Shown: positions 24,110 to 35,920, counted from the first letter of the stretch. The stretch: DNA of 64,000 bases from Adiantum capillus-veneris (GCA_014529385.2 CM043947.1:128764391-128828390), one strand, 5' to 3'. Notes: generated by a model not told the origin, from the sequence alone. Translations and numbers: made by a program.

Positions 24110-27100
24110 TTAATTGTATGCCTTACATACATCCATCTAGCATCTTCAAAAGGATAATTCTTAAACTGAATAAGATATCATCGGATAGTCTTACCGCCTC
24201 TTAGTACCTTGTCTTCATGTCGTAGAATGGACTCGGGGTGGAGCACCTCTTCTTGGTCCTCGATCTCCGGTGGGTCTTCAATATTTGGTTCTTGAGGTGG
24301 CTCTCCTTTGTAAGGCTTTAATAGGCTCACATGGAAAGCATTATGTATGAGCAAGTGATTGGGCAACTTGAGTTGATAGGCCATCTCATTGATTGGCCTA
24401 AGAATTTGGAAGGGACCATAATACCTTTTTGCTAGCTTGGCATAGTACGTTTGGTGTCCTGTAGGATTCTTTCCCGTCGTGTGACTTAATCGAGCCTTGG
24501 GAAACATGAGTAAGACCCAATCATTTCTTTAAAGGCTTGGGCTCTTTTGTGCTTATCAACAGTAGCCTTTTGCATTTGCTATGAGATAGAGATAGCATCC
24601 TTAATCTTTTGAAAAGATTCTTGTAGGTCTCGGCTATACTCATCTGCAGTGAAGATATTCCCATGTACCTTAAGTACCAAGGGACTTTTTGATCTTTCCT
24701 CAATTACCTCAAAAGGTGCTTTTCTTGTGGAAGTATGTACAGTGTTATTGTAAGCATACTCCACTAAGGGTAAGTACTTCTTCCATTGGGATCTTTGATC
24801 TACTTCCGTTACATAGGCTTTTAGTAGATTGAGAAATGTTAGGTGAGCTATTTCACTTTGGCCATCCGTTTGAGGGTGGTAGGCCGAAGAGAAGTTTAGC
24901 CTTGTCCCTAAATTCTCAAAGAGTCCCTTCCAAAAATTACCGATCATTCTAGGATCTCTATCCGACACTATGGACATTGGCAAGCCATGGTATTTGAAAA
25001 TTTGTGAAATGAAGAGGGTTGCCATTTGATGGGCTTTGATAGTCTTTTTGACAGGTATAAAATGAGCTTGTTTATTGAACATGTCTACTATCATCCATAT
25101 TCCTGCATTCCCATGGATAGACTTGGCAATCCAAAGATAAAATCCATGGATATGCTCTCCCATGGTGAATTATGGATTGGCAACGGTTGAAGCAATATGG
25201 GTTTCTTCCCTCTATCAAATTTTGTCTTTTGGAATACCACACATTTAGAAACATACTCTTGTATGTTCGCTTTCATGGTAGGCCAATAGAAATATGTTTC
25301 AATTCCCTTTAGGGTAGACTGAATCCCTCTATGCCATGCATAAGGATGAGCATGAGATTCATACATTACTTTCTCACGGAGTGAGTTAGTAACACATAGT
25401 CTATTGCCATAGAGACGATAACCATCTTGTAAAGTAAATGGTTCCTGTTTCTTTGCTAATGCAAGGGCTGAAGTCACATCTCAAAAATTAGGATCAATAG
25501 CATACTCATCTATCATTGAAGATAGATCATTGTGAGTTGCTATGGAAACCGCATTCATTCACGGCCATCTTGAGAGTGCATCGGCTACTTGATTATGCTT
25601 GCCAGCAATGTGAGCAATATGAAAATGAAATTGTGATAGGAAATTTTCCCACCTCATTCGTTTTCCGGAGAGCTTGGTATACCTCACGAAGTCCTTAAGT
25701 CTTTGGTGATCCGTTTGTAGAATGAAAGGAGTCCCCAATAGGTAGTGCTTCCATGAGTCTGAGGCATGTAGAACTGCAAGGAGTTCCTTTTCATATATGC
25801 CTAGAGATTTCTCAACAGGGTCGAGCCTTCGATTCTCATAGCCTATAACGTGCCCTTCTTGGAGCAAAACAACTCCAACACAATCACCACAAGCATCACA
25901 TTGGACGTCAAATGGATTTGAGAGATCCGATAGTGTAAGCACAGGTTGAGAGATAAGCTTTTCGAAAGCATTGTTCTCTTTAGCAGACCATGTATACCTA
26001 ACACTTTTGTTTGTTAGGTCATGTAATGGTCCTGCAATTTGTGAGAACTTTTCTATGAAGCGCCTATAGTATGCACACATACCTATAAAGCTTCTTAGTT
26101 CATGAAGGTTCCTTGGTTTAGGCCATGCTTTTATTACCTCTAGCTTTGATGGATACATTTGGATGCCATCTTGAGAGATAATGTGACCTAAATACTAAAT
26201 CTCTTGCAAGAAAAATTCACTTTTCTTTCAATTAACATAAAGTTTATTCTCTCTTAAAACTTGAAATATTACCTGGAGGTGTTGCTTGTGTTCATCTAAT
26301 GAATTAGAGTAGATGATAATACCATCAAAGAACACTCTAGTGAAGGTTTGGTGAGGCCTCAATAGCTTCTCCATCAAGCGGTTGAATGTGGCCGGTGCAT
26401 TGGTCAAGCCAAAAGGCATGACAATGTATTCATAAAGACCAAACGTAGTGTGAAATGCGTTCTTTATGATGTCTTGATCAACTATCCTTATTTGATGATA
26501 ACCACTTTTTAGGTCAATCCTACTGAAGTAGGTTGACCCTTGTAGCTTATCAAATAGGTTTTCTACCCGTGGAACGGGAAACCTATTTTTGATAGTGATC
26601 CTATTTAGTGCTCTATAGTCGACACACATACGATATGTGCCGTCTTTCTTTTGAACTAGTAGCACAAGAGAACAAAATGGGGATGATCTAGGCCTAACCA
26701 TGCCCTTCTCAACTAACTCATGCACTTGCCGCATAATGTCCTTTTGTTGAGCTTGAGAAACTCTAAAGGAGGTTTGTTAGGTGGTGAACTCCCTGGAAGA
26801 AGTTCAATTGCATGGTTATCATTACCTCGTTTACGAGATAGCTCACAAGGGATGTCGTCAATAAAGACATCTTGAAACCCCTTGAGAAAATTGGATAACT
26901 CTAATTCCTTTTGTTTGTGTATACTTTCTTTTGCTAAAACATTAGGTTCATTTTGAGAATCTTTAACAAAAATCATGTACATGGAAATAGAGCTCTTTAT
27001 TGACTTGTTAAAAGCTTGTGTATGTACAATGGGTATAGTGTTACCCATTTCATTAGCATCTATATACATATATCTTTTTCCCTTAACTTAAAGGAGATTC

Positions 27101-27470
27101 TCCTTTCAGGAAATTCAACATTGGTAGCCATGCAATCAACCAATGGTGCCCCTAGGATTACATCCTCATGCTTGAGAGGAGAGTTAACAAAGTCCTCTTT
27201 GTCCACATAGCTTTGGACACGGAGCCTCAATTTCCCTATGAAGGGAGTGACTGAAGCTTCTTGCCCCTTGAAAGGACCGTCTGCGGGTAGGACATCTCCC
27301 ATCTCGTAGGCTTGTATGCCTAGCTTGGTGGCCAACTCTATAGATATAAAATTGTGTGTAGAACCAGGGTCAAAGAGAATAAAAGCATCATGTTCTCTTA
27401 CATTTCCCCACGCATGGCATAGAGGAGATTCTTTGTGGTGAGTTTCCTCCTCTTGGATTTCAACCAAGGT
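24110..27470 (-). pseudogene. pol: gypsy-1 pol (protease, RT, RNase H, integrase, chromodomain)
   Basis: From 27467 down: protease with ILFDPGSTHNF, RT (CVDYRALNRITIKNRFPVPR, FSRIDLKSGYHQI, MPFGLTNAPATF), RNase H and VADALSRWP. The integrase zinc finger follows, then its core (MDFIFGLP, SDRDP, PQTDGQSE), the C-terminal domain ([19 protein letters not shown]) and a chromodomain-like end (YLIQFKNYPFEDARW) read through a TGA at 24178. Two changes hit key residues. The RT active site reads FFDGI instead of F-x-DD, and one zinc-finger Cys reads Phe (CVVFQ). Several frameshifts are also present. The copy is inactive. Confidence 0.92.
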
Positions 27471-27483
27471 AGCTCTAAGAGGC

Positions 27484-29007
27484 TCATGGCGGGTGTTCTT
27501 TTGGGGACAAGCGCGGTACGCATGCCCTTGTTTGCCGCACTTGAAACAGCGTTATCGCAAAAAGAATGGCTATCTTTGCGATAACGCTCAAGCTCTTCAG
27601 GAGAGAGTTTTTTTTTGCCTTTGTAAACTCCCTTCTCCTTAGCTTTGTTGGAATTGGCCTTAGGAGACTTTTGGACATTGTCCTTCCCCTTAGGCTCATT
27701 GGAACCCTTGTTTTCAGAGGGCTTAAAATTCCTATTAGCCCTTGTTTGGAAATTGATTCAAGAGGCCACCATAGTGTGGTGTATTATCACCGATATGGTG
27801 CGTGACCTTTGGGAGTTGACGTACTCCGCCATTTTTTTTGGTTAAGCCCGCACAAAATTGCTGCTTTTGCTCTCCAAAATCCAACTTTTTGAAGACAGTG
27901 GCTTTGAGTTGTATGTCCCAAAACTTGTCTATATATTTGTGGATGGATTCATAGGGAGAGAGCTTCAAGCTTCACCATTTGGTGAGTAGTTTTTCTTTGG
28001 CATCAGTGGAAAAAAACTGCTTCATAATGGAAGCTCTTAAATCTTTCCATTTCGTGGAGCTTCACCATTAGCCCGTAGGCTAAACCACCATTGCTTGGAG
28101 GACTTTTGAAAGTGCATAGCTACATGGCATAGCTTAGAGGAATTCGTGAAGCCCTCATCTCCGAATGCTGCACCAAATTGTTGGATAAAGGCCAAGACTT
28201 TGTCCGTAGCACCAAAGGTGCCATCATAGGTAAGAAAAGAGATGCTCTTCCCTCCCCCTTTGAACTTCTTAAGCTTGGACGACCTCTTCCATGCGGCATA
28301 GGATTTCCTATGGCCTCTTCTTTTTTATGGTTCAAAGGTTGCACCATCACTTTCTTCAAAAGATGAATAATTTGAGGAAGATGGAGAAGAGGGTGACCTC
28401 TTTCTCGCCTTTTTCTTGCCTTGATCTTCGTTGTCTTCACCATCACTTTCATAAGAGGAAGAGGATGAAGAAGATGGAGAAGAGGGTGTCCTCTTTCTCG
28501 CCTTTTTCTTCTCTTGCTTTTTGTCATCCCTCTTTGAATTATGGTGTGGAGAAGTGTGCGATGGTCTTCTCCGTTCTGGAGGTGATGGAGAGCGTTTAGC
28601 CGGCCGTCTTTGTGGAGCCATCTCCATCGAGGTGGCGGGAGACTCACTCCTTTCTCGTTCGGTGGAGGCTCTTGAGTTCTCCTTTGGGAAGGAGATGCAT
28701 CATTAAGAAGTAAATTCTTGAACCCTTCATATGGATTCTTTTCTTCTTCCCAAATCGAAGAGAGGCCTCTTTTGGAAGTCTCACAAGGAGGCTTCCTAGG
28801 TGTTCTCTCATCATGGTGGGGAGCTTGGAGAATCCCATGAGCATGGAGCTATCGTTGCACTTCACTTTGGAGAGATGGATTGCCCATGGCTTGTTGAAGA
28901 TTAGAAACAAGATAGTTAACAAGCATCGGGGCATCATTAGTAGCTTGCTCATTAGCAAAATCAAATTTATCAACATTAATTTCACTCTCTTTACTTTTGT
29001 CAGCCAT
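27484..29007 (-). pseudogene. gag: gypsy-1 gag
   Basis: ATG at 29007 opens MADKSKESEINVDKFDF. An in-frame TAG follows about 50 codons later, and the gene is frame-broken thereafter. The stretch 28627-28325 has Arg/Ser/Pro-rich low complexity with two similar blocks (KKKARKRTPSSPSS and KKKARKRSPSSPSS). A CCHC knuckle (CFKCGKQGHAYRAC) is read near 27550-27508, just upstream of protease. This is the normal gag layout of chromoviruses, with the basic SR-like linker as an unusual addition. Confidence 0.85.
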
Positions 29008-29414
29008 TCTAACAACTTTTAAGTGTAAACTTTTTAGGTGTACTTTGGCACTTCATGCCCTAGTTGCTACTCCTCTTTACCCCTTTAGAAAAAGCACTCA
29101 AACTATTGTACCCGTGGCTCGAATACCATTAATTGTTGCAAGGAATAGAAGAGAGGGTCGTTCACCCCATCAAAACAGCACCGGATCCTGTCAAGCTTCT
29201 AATAGCTCAATAGTGGTTAAGCCATAGGAAATCCCTGTAGGACTCCACTATTAAGACCATAGCTCTCCACGGTGATGCCCCTTTAACTGCACAAAGGCAG
29301 GTGCACTGCAAGGCTGAAAAATCCCTATTCTGTTACTCACATGCAATTAATAACACCAACCATTTATAGCTAGCTTGAGGACCTCTCTTCTTGAGCAAGA
29401 AAAGAGAAACCTTG

Positions 29415-29429
29415 CACTCTTATACCAAT
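29415..29429 (-). other. gypsy-1 primer binding site (Met-tRNA)
   Basis: The minus strand reads TTGGTATAAGAGTGC directly after the LTR end. It resembles TGGTATCAGAGC and fixes the element orientation. Confidence 0.85.
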
Positions 29430-30508
29430 GTAGCATTTAATGGCCTAGTAGCTTGTGTGTAGCGGAAAATAGCATGAACATAGTGAGTATTTGATCATTA
29501 GAATAGCGTCCTAATGAGAATAACAAGAGTGCTTGGGTGGAGAGAGAAACAAAAAGTATAACACCTAGTTAGATAGCATGAACAATACTTCAAAAGAGAC
29601 AAATTAAGACCGGATTTACATGGAGCCAGTCCCCCCTCCAAAAGGCTTTGTATTATGGTTTCTCCCATCAAGAGAGACATTTTACAATACAATTCTTTGT
29701 GCTGCTTCAATACTAGATAGTGCAATGAAGATGGAAACTTCATGCACTAAGCAAAACACTTATCAAACACAACATCATTTCCGTCACGGTCTCAAACCCA
29801 AGACCTCACACACCCTCGAAGATGGTGAGAGCTAGCGGGGTATGAGAGTAGATTGAGAGGAAGAAGGAGTATTCTTACGAAAATATGTACATCTCCTCAC
29901 ATAATCACTCATATTAGCATAGCTTAGCCTAGTAATTAGCATGGTAGACGAGATGAGCATGCATTGAGGCTTGGCTCTTGGTTGGATTTGCATCACAAAG
30001 CCAAGAGTGGTTGGTGTAGGCCTCCCTTCTCACAAGCTTCGAGTAGGTGATAAGCTTTCCATTAAAGCTTGAGAAGAGAGAGAGAGTCTTCTTTTCTTCA
30101 CACATGATTTTTGTGTGTGTGTGTGTGTGTGTGTGAGTCAATAATGCCTTTGAAAAATCAGCCCCCTCCCTCTCTTGGTAAACCCCTCTTGCTATTTGTT
30201 CATGTTGCAACCTCATTGGACCTCCCCAGAGCTAGCCAATGGTAATAAAGCAGTATAAGTGATAGCCTTCTGACATGTGTCCCCCTTTCCCCTTTTGTGA
30301 GAGTTTTAGGTAATTAATAAATGCAACTAAACTCTCATTGGAGCCCTTTGCCTCTTCGCCAATAGGAATCAGACAAGCCATTGGGCTGTTGAATGCTCAT
30401 TGGTCCCCTTGGGAGATTGTCCAATAGTCTTCTAGAGAGCTTAATTCTTATTGGTTCTTTTATTAAGTGTTTGTAAATTAATTAAACTATATTTACTCTA
30501 GCCTAATT
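29430..30508 (-). repeat. gypsy-1 5' LTR, part 1 (left of copia-Z)
   Basis: The sequence starts TGTAGCATTTAATGG and aligns with 13268 and 15862. It is cut at 30508, where copia-Z enters; TAATT at 30504-30508 is one copy of the copia-Z TSD. Confidence 0.93.
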
Positions 30509-31091
30509 TGTTAAGTATGGAGCCTGACTTACCCTTGTAATTTCTATGGTAAAAGGGCACATTTGTAAGGCCCCCATTATGAGGAGAAGCCATCGTGCGT
30601 GAAGGTAAATCACTCACCGGAAACCAAAATTTTCACAGTCAAAAACCAGGGGCAACTTTAGGGGCCTCGCCGGCGGAAGCCCCCGAGACTTTTTTCCCCC
30701 CTCTCCGGAATATTCCTTTTTGCCGGAATATTATGGCCGGACGGCAGCCAAAAAGTGGTCGGAAAACAACCGTCGGTTGGCCGGTGGCCGGTAGTCAATG
30801 GCCGGTGACCGGTGGTCGGAAGTCAATGGCCAGTGGGCCAGTGGTCGAATTCAAAATCGGACTTGTCTTCTCAAGGGTGGCCACACATGGGCGAATCGGA
30901 GGGTCCGATATGGACTTATCTACACAAGAGCGGCTACACATGGCTGCCTCTCATGAGAGAAGGCAGCCCTTTTGGCCTATAAAAGGAGGCCATTTCTACA
31001 CACATTTCATAGTGTGTGAAGTTGATGCAACAAGGTGAGTGTGAGGTGGTGAGAGTGAAGCAAGGCGGGAGCTCCATTAAGGGTATAATCC
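30509..31091 (+). repeat. copia-Z 5' LTR, truncated at its 3' end
   Basis: It matches 52818-53395. The last about 200 bp of the LTR are missing after GGGTATAATCC. It contains a TATA box (CCTATAAAAGG near 30977) and short GGCCGGTGGCCGGT-type repeats. Confidence 0.92.
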
Positions 31092-31166
31092 AATAAGGTA
31101 TTTCTTATGAAGCGCTTATTCAATCTAAAGATGGCAGAGAATGGTTTAGTTGCAGAACACCTAAAC
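31092..31166 (+). pseudogene. gag: copia-Z gag, first fragment
   Basis: Twenty-five codons (NKVFLMKRLFNLKM...VAEHLN) match the conserved middle of copia gag. They lead directly into the left end of the DNA transposon. The frame agrees with the gag resumption at 42735. Confidence 0.85.
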
Positions 31167-31198
31167 ATTAGGAAATTTTGGAGGTCATTTGGAGGGCC
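31166..31198 (+). repeat. left TIR of the four-gene transposon
   Basis: 33 bp from CATTAGG to GGAGGGCC, with one mismatch to the right TIR. A perfect 13-bp palindrome CTACGTTACGTAG lies further in at 31244-31256. It is also found, as CTACGTAACGTAG, at 55432-55444 in the 1.4 kb relative. Confidence 0.92.
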
Positions 31199-31519
31199 AT
31201 ATGAAGAGAGAGAAAAATAGAGCGCGTCCAATGAGCATGAAGGCTACGTTACGTAGAAAAGTACCTGGAAAAACTCAAAAAATAGGAAAATAGCATAAAA
31301 CTTTCACGAAACTAGGATTGTAGCATAGTAATTTCCTTACTTTTACCGAGCTTTTAGGTGCTTGCGTGTGGTCCCACTTCTGATATTCTCTCATGGTCAT
31401 TAACGTACTGGAGGGTGACCATTAAGCCCGCACAAGATATTGGAATTTTGAAACACTTTCCCTCCATTAGAATGCTTTCAAAGTGAATCTCCCTCCACTA
31501 AAGCTTTTCTCTGAGAGTT

Positions 31520-32940
31520 ATGGCATCCACGTCTTCTCGCCCAAGAGCCTCAAGGTGTTTACTGTCTCTCACACCAACAAACAACAACGGCACTTTGCCT
31601 AGAAGGCCAAGTAGTAGCATATCCTCAATTACAATACCAGCTTCAATAAGTGCAGACAACCAATGGGTTGGACAAAGGATAAACAAAGGTTCATGGGTCC
31701 TCATGCAACCAAGAAGACCCAAGAGGTTTAGTGGTATCAACGTTTACCGCTCAGCATGGAAAGCCAGGGTGTTGGATTTCAAAGTTGAGATCGGCAAAAG
31801 ATCTGTAAAGGAAGTTCTTGTTCAGCATGTGTTTACCCATCCAGAGGTGATAGCAAACGGTGGAAATGTATCAAATATACATCAACCACGTTGCAATTGT
31901 AAGTACTCTTGACATGTGAACTTACTGATACTCTCATTATAACTTTTCTTATATATTTTGCAATGTTTCTCCCGCTTGTTATGAGTAATGTCTCTACTCT
32001 TCACAACTCAATTACATTAGATTTGTCATTTGTACTTATTGATACTCTTAGTTTAACTCTTCTTTTATATATTGCAGATGTTTATCCCTCTTCTTATGAG
32101 CAATGGGAGCCTGTGGAGTGCATAATAGGCCTCTTCCATGTTGTACATGCCCATATTGGTTCTCTACAGTATTCAGAGAGGAGCACCAAAAGATTGGCTG
32201 ATGAGGGAATCTTTTTTTATGACCACTTTTACCAACTCAGCTCAGGCAATAAGAATGGCATGTTGGTGAAACTACCTCTACCGACTGATTGGAACACTGT
32301 GGACTGGCCAGTTCCCGAGGAAACAATGGTGGAGGCAATGCGAAGTAAGCTCTACAAGGATATACAAAGGTCTCTGCGTAGCTCTGTTCCTACCAAACTG
32401 GTTCGAATTGCAAACTTTTGTCCTGTTGCACTCTTCATAGAGCTGTTTCATAGCTACAACATCAGAGTTACAAAAACTATGTTCATGTGCAAGTCATTTC
32501 AGCAGTCATCCTGTGACAAACTTCTTGACAAAGGATGGTATGCAAAGGAAGAGATTGGTTTACGGTGCGAGGTCGCGCTTGATACTCTAGTTGTCAAGTA
32601 CATGATTGCAAGCCAATCACTATTACTCTCATTTTGGTATATGCGATCACAAATGCTAAACGGTAAGTACATTCCTATGGACCAAGTTTCTGCAGGTTTG
32701 GAAGATAATCCTACTGTGGATGTGGAAGTGATTGATAAAGAGAATGGCCTACTATTGGTGGTTACAATAAGGGAGCTATGCAGTCTTCAGCATTTGCGAA
32801 ATGACATCATTGAAGAGTCAATGGACAAGGAACTATCAGATTTTTCCTTTTTCTTAGCTGGCCGTAAGGTGATGCGGCGAAGAGAAAAAGATATTTTGTG
32901 CAAAGAGTTGGATGGTCGGGTTGAAGTAGTGTCAATGTAA
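31520..32940 (+). CDS. transposon gene A, unknown protein (413 aa, two exons)
   Basis: ATG at 31520 opens exon 1, which ends at 31898 before GTAAGT. The intron 31899-32077 ends in TATATTGCAG. Exon 2 runs 32078-32940 and the splice keeps the frame, giving 413 aa. The N-terminus is Ser/Pro/Arg-rich and low in structure. A compact part follows (GSWVLMQPRRP..., YRSAWKARVLDFKVE), then a predicted globular region rich in aromatic residues. It ends in a basic RRREKD segment. I recognise no family and assign no function. It converges with gene B, whose end lies about 230 bp away across a CT microsatellite. Confidence 0.75.
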
Positions 32941-33059
32941 CAGATATTCTTGTAAACCCAAGTGTATACAAATGACTTTCAAGACATGAAGTTTATTGAT
33001 CTCATTTTTCAATTGTGCCCTGTGAAAAAGTGTGCTTGAAATACATTTGTTTACCACGT

Positions 33060-33064
<5 letters not shown>

Positions 33065-33136
<72 letters not shown>
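33065..33136. repeat. (CT)n microsatellite between genes A and B
   Basis: About 36 CT units in the spacer between the convergent 3' ends of A and B. Confidence 0.97.
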
Positions 33137-33140
<4 letters not shown>

Positions 33141-33168
33141 ATATATTAGAAAAACACAGATAGAAGAA

Positions 33169-35920
33169 TCATCTTAATTCATTAGAAAGTACAAACTCGT
33201 CCGTGAACAATGGACTGAGATACAATTTCTGTAAGTATGGAATCAGAATATCTTCAAGGTAAAAATCGAAGGAATGCCCCTCGAAAGAAGGTGGTGAGAT
33301 GGTTGTTCCCGGCGGATTTAGTTCTCCCTTTTCGGGAGTATCGTCAATTAGTAGTGTATTAGTTGCATCAAAGGGTACACCGATTTGGCTAAACGGTTTG
33401 TACAAAAGAGGTAATCCTGGTTTTTTAGGGTGGTAGTGGCCCTCAACAGTAACGCATTTTCTTTGATCATACAAAAAGGCAAAATCTGACGTGTGAGCTT
33501 GGCATACACTGCAAACTATTGCAACTAGTGGCGATAAGTTTTGCCTTTGCATTGAAGACCATATGCCAACTCTGAAGCGCGGAAGAAGAAACTCAATAAA
33601 CTCCTTGGTTCCTGGACGAACCACGACTCGACAAGTTCCCATCCGAAACGTTTGCAAATCATCAAAGGGTCCTCTGTCACCGAGAGGCACCCGCATCAGC
33701 AGCAATCCATTGACGTCCAAGATAATCAACCTCTGTAAAAGTTGACAAGTACATATAAGTAGTTAGAAGCTGAATATATTTTGCCATACTTGAATAGACA
33801 TTACCGGAACAACCGTATCTACAGGTAGCAAGGGTCCATACTGGGTCTCTGTAGTGTTCATGTCATTGTTGCTCTCCTCCGCTTTATCTTCATAGTCATC
33901 ATTCAAAGCGTCATCAGGGGTCTCCCCCATGGCCCTTTCTGCCTGATTCAAGGTTGATCGGCTTGCCTCATACATCCTTTCCTGATCCATATCATTTTGC
34001 TCGTCCCGAGGCCTGCTTTCCTCATCCATATCCTTTTGCTCATCTATAGGCCTGCTTTCCTCATCTTCGGTTTCAGCCATAGGCTCTTTTGGCTGTTCCA
34101 CAGGCTGACTTGCCTCTTTTATTGTCTCCTCCGGTTGAACCTTAGCTGCTTCCATATGCTCATTTGTCCTTTCCTCATCCTCGACTCTTTGATCTTCTGC
34201 TGATATGACACCCTCGGCCCGATGCGATTCCACTGTATCGGATGTAGGGGTTTGTCGTGGTGGCACGTCATGTTTTGTAAGATCAATAGTGCGCTCATCC
34301 AAGCCGCTATCTTCAAGCTCTCTAGGGCTAGACATAGTAAGCAGGTGTTGTATTAAACTTACCCGGTATCTTTGCAAATAATCATATGTGTAGTTTTTTA
34401 AAGCACTCTGCAAAATTGAAAGACCACATGATGAGAATTCTTTTATAGAATAAACCAAAACTAACTGAATGCATTGCAAAATGGGTACCTTAGTCATGAA
34501 AGGTTTTAATGCAAAGTAGCTTTGCAGGACATATTCTGCATGGAGAAGACATCTCCAGCCGCAAGAATTCCCATCGGTTTGATTTGGGACAGGTACTTCT
34601 TTGATTGTGGCCTTGTATAGTTCATACCTTCCACATAGCTTGCCATAGGCAAGCAACAACCTCTTTATACAACTGCATTAGGCAATGTCAAGATGTTAGC
34701 ATGAGGCTTCAAATTTACATGGATATCTATAATAAACACTTTCTGACAGAAAACACTTACAGCCTAATTTCAGGGTGGGTTCCTTTTATTGAATTGAACA
34801 CCCACACTGCTGGTTGGTCAACATCAAGGCATATGAGACTCCAGTGATGGTTGTTCTCATATGGGAAGATGATCACAGTAACTTCCAGCATAGCACAGTG
34901 GCGGAACCAGCTCTCAAATGTCCCAGATGGACTATTCTTTTGTCTAATAATTACAGACATTTGTGGATCAAGGAGAAACACCTCTGTGTGAGTGTGCAGT
35001 GGGAGTTGACTTTTGATCAGGCTGCAGAGACTCTACCTGAGTTAGCAAACCTATTATCTGAGTTTTCAAAGCTAGCAAGATAGTAACACTTACTTAAGAC
35101 AAGCATAGATAATTGTGTCTGAAATCTGAGCATCTGGATTCTGCAATAAATCAATGTCCACCTTTTCCAAAGCTAGGCTTCTGGTTCCATCTACAAATGG
35201 TATCTCTGCAAGCAAACCATTCTTCATTGAAAGCAGAGTTTCTTGATTCATTGCCTCTATAGACAGGGTCACATTGCACTCTGTTTGTTTCTGGGACACC
35301 TCTGCTACTTTTTCTTTCTCCTGAAGCTCTGCTTCCCTCATTTCCTCTGTTTGGCGAGCAATAGTCTCTGCCTTTGCCCTTGTATTCACATCATGTGTGA
35401 CATCTACAACTGTGAGCTGAGGCACTAGCTCCGGGGGGTATAACAAAATTTCTCTCATTTTCTTGTCCTTGCACACATTGGGGACCAGCAGTTTGTCATA
35501 CCTCCACCTTATTCTTTTCAATGTCTCACTATCTTTGTCCATTATAGTAACCCTGTGGGCATGGGCTGCAACAATGGTCATGTCACTGAAGTACTCCAGT
35601 AGAAAGTCCTCAACTGCTTCCTGTAGAGCCATCAATGCCACCACCTTCCACCTTTTGGTGCCCCAGGTAGCTTCATCACATATGGACCTCACCATCCTCT
35701 GGAAGGGCAGTTTTGGTATGCATAAATCTACACATTTTTGTGCCTTTCTGATTTCTCTGAAAAGTCCCATGCAGGTTTGGAGGTTCTTCATCCTTGGCCC
35801 TTTCAGAATTTTATTTGGTTTTCCAAGTCTTTTCTTTGGGGTTGCTGATCTACCACTTGCTTTCGATGCTAATCCTGGACCTTTGCCTGCCTTCCTTGCA
35901 GTGGCTTTTGTTCTAGCCAT
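33169..35920 (-). CDS. transposon gene B: histone H3-like / Ulp1-like protease / FCP1-like phosphatase fusion (839 aa)
   Basis: Exons are 35920-35094, 35021-34761, 34672-33805 and 33732-33169. All junctions are GT-AG and keep the frame, and introns are 72, 88 and 72 bp. Residues 1-144 are a histone H3: tail MARTKATARK, then REIRK, KLPFQRMVR, ALQEA and HAHRVTIMDKD. Lys4 and Lys9 equivalents remain, Ser10 is Ala, and the Lys27 position looks like Arg. Loop 1 has one extra residue and a Trp where H3 has Phe, as in CENH3. Residues about 290-410 resemble a Ulp1/C48 protease: His335 (HHWSL), Gln394 and Cys400 (NQTDGNSCGW), with Asn352 where Asp is usual. An acidic Glu/Asp linker (about 440-640) has a 13-residue near-repeat. 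Residues 654-839 resemble an FCP1/NIF HAD phosphatase (LDVNGLL with Asp658, WSS 710-712, DDTPEK with Asp782-783). An 81-nt segment (34408-34488) could be a further in-frame intron. Nuclear action is likely; function is inferred only. Confidence 0.85.

Noticed and set aside
35488-35920. Gene B as the host centromeric H3 (CENH3)
   Set aside because: The tail and RVTIM..KD region are canonical H3. Only loop 1 is CENH3-like, and the gene lies inside a mobile element fused to enzyme domains.
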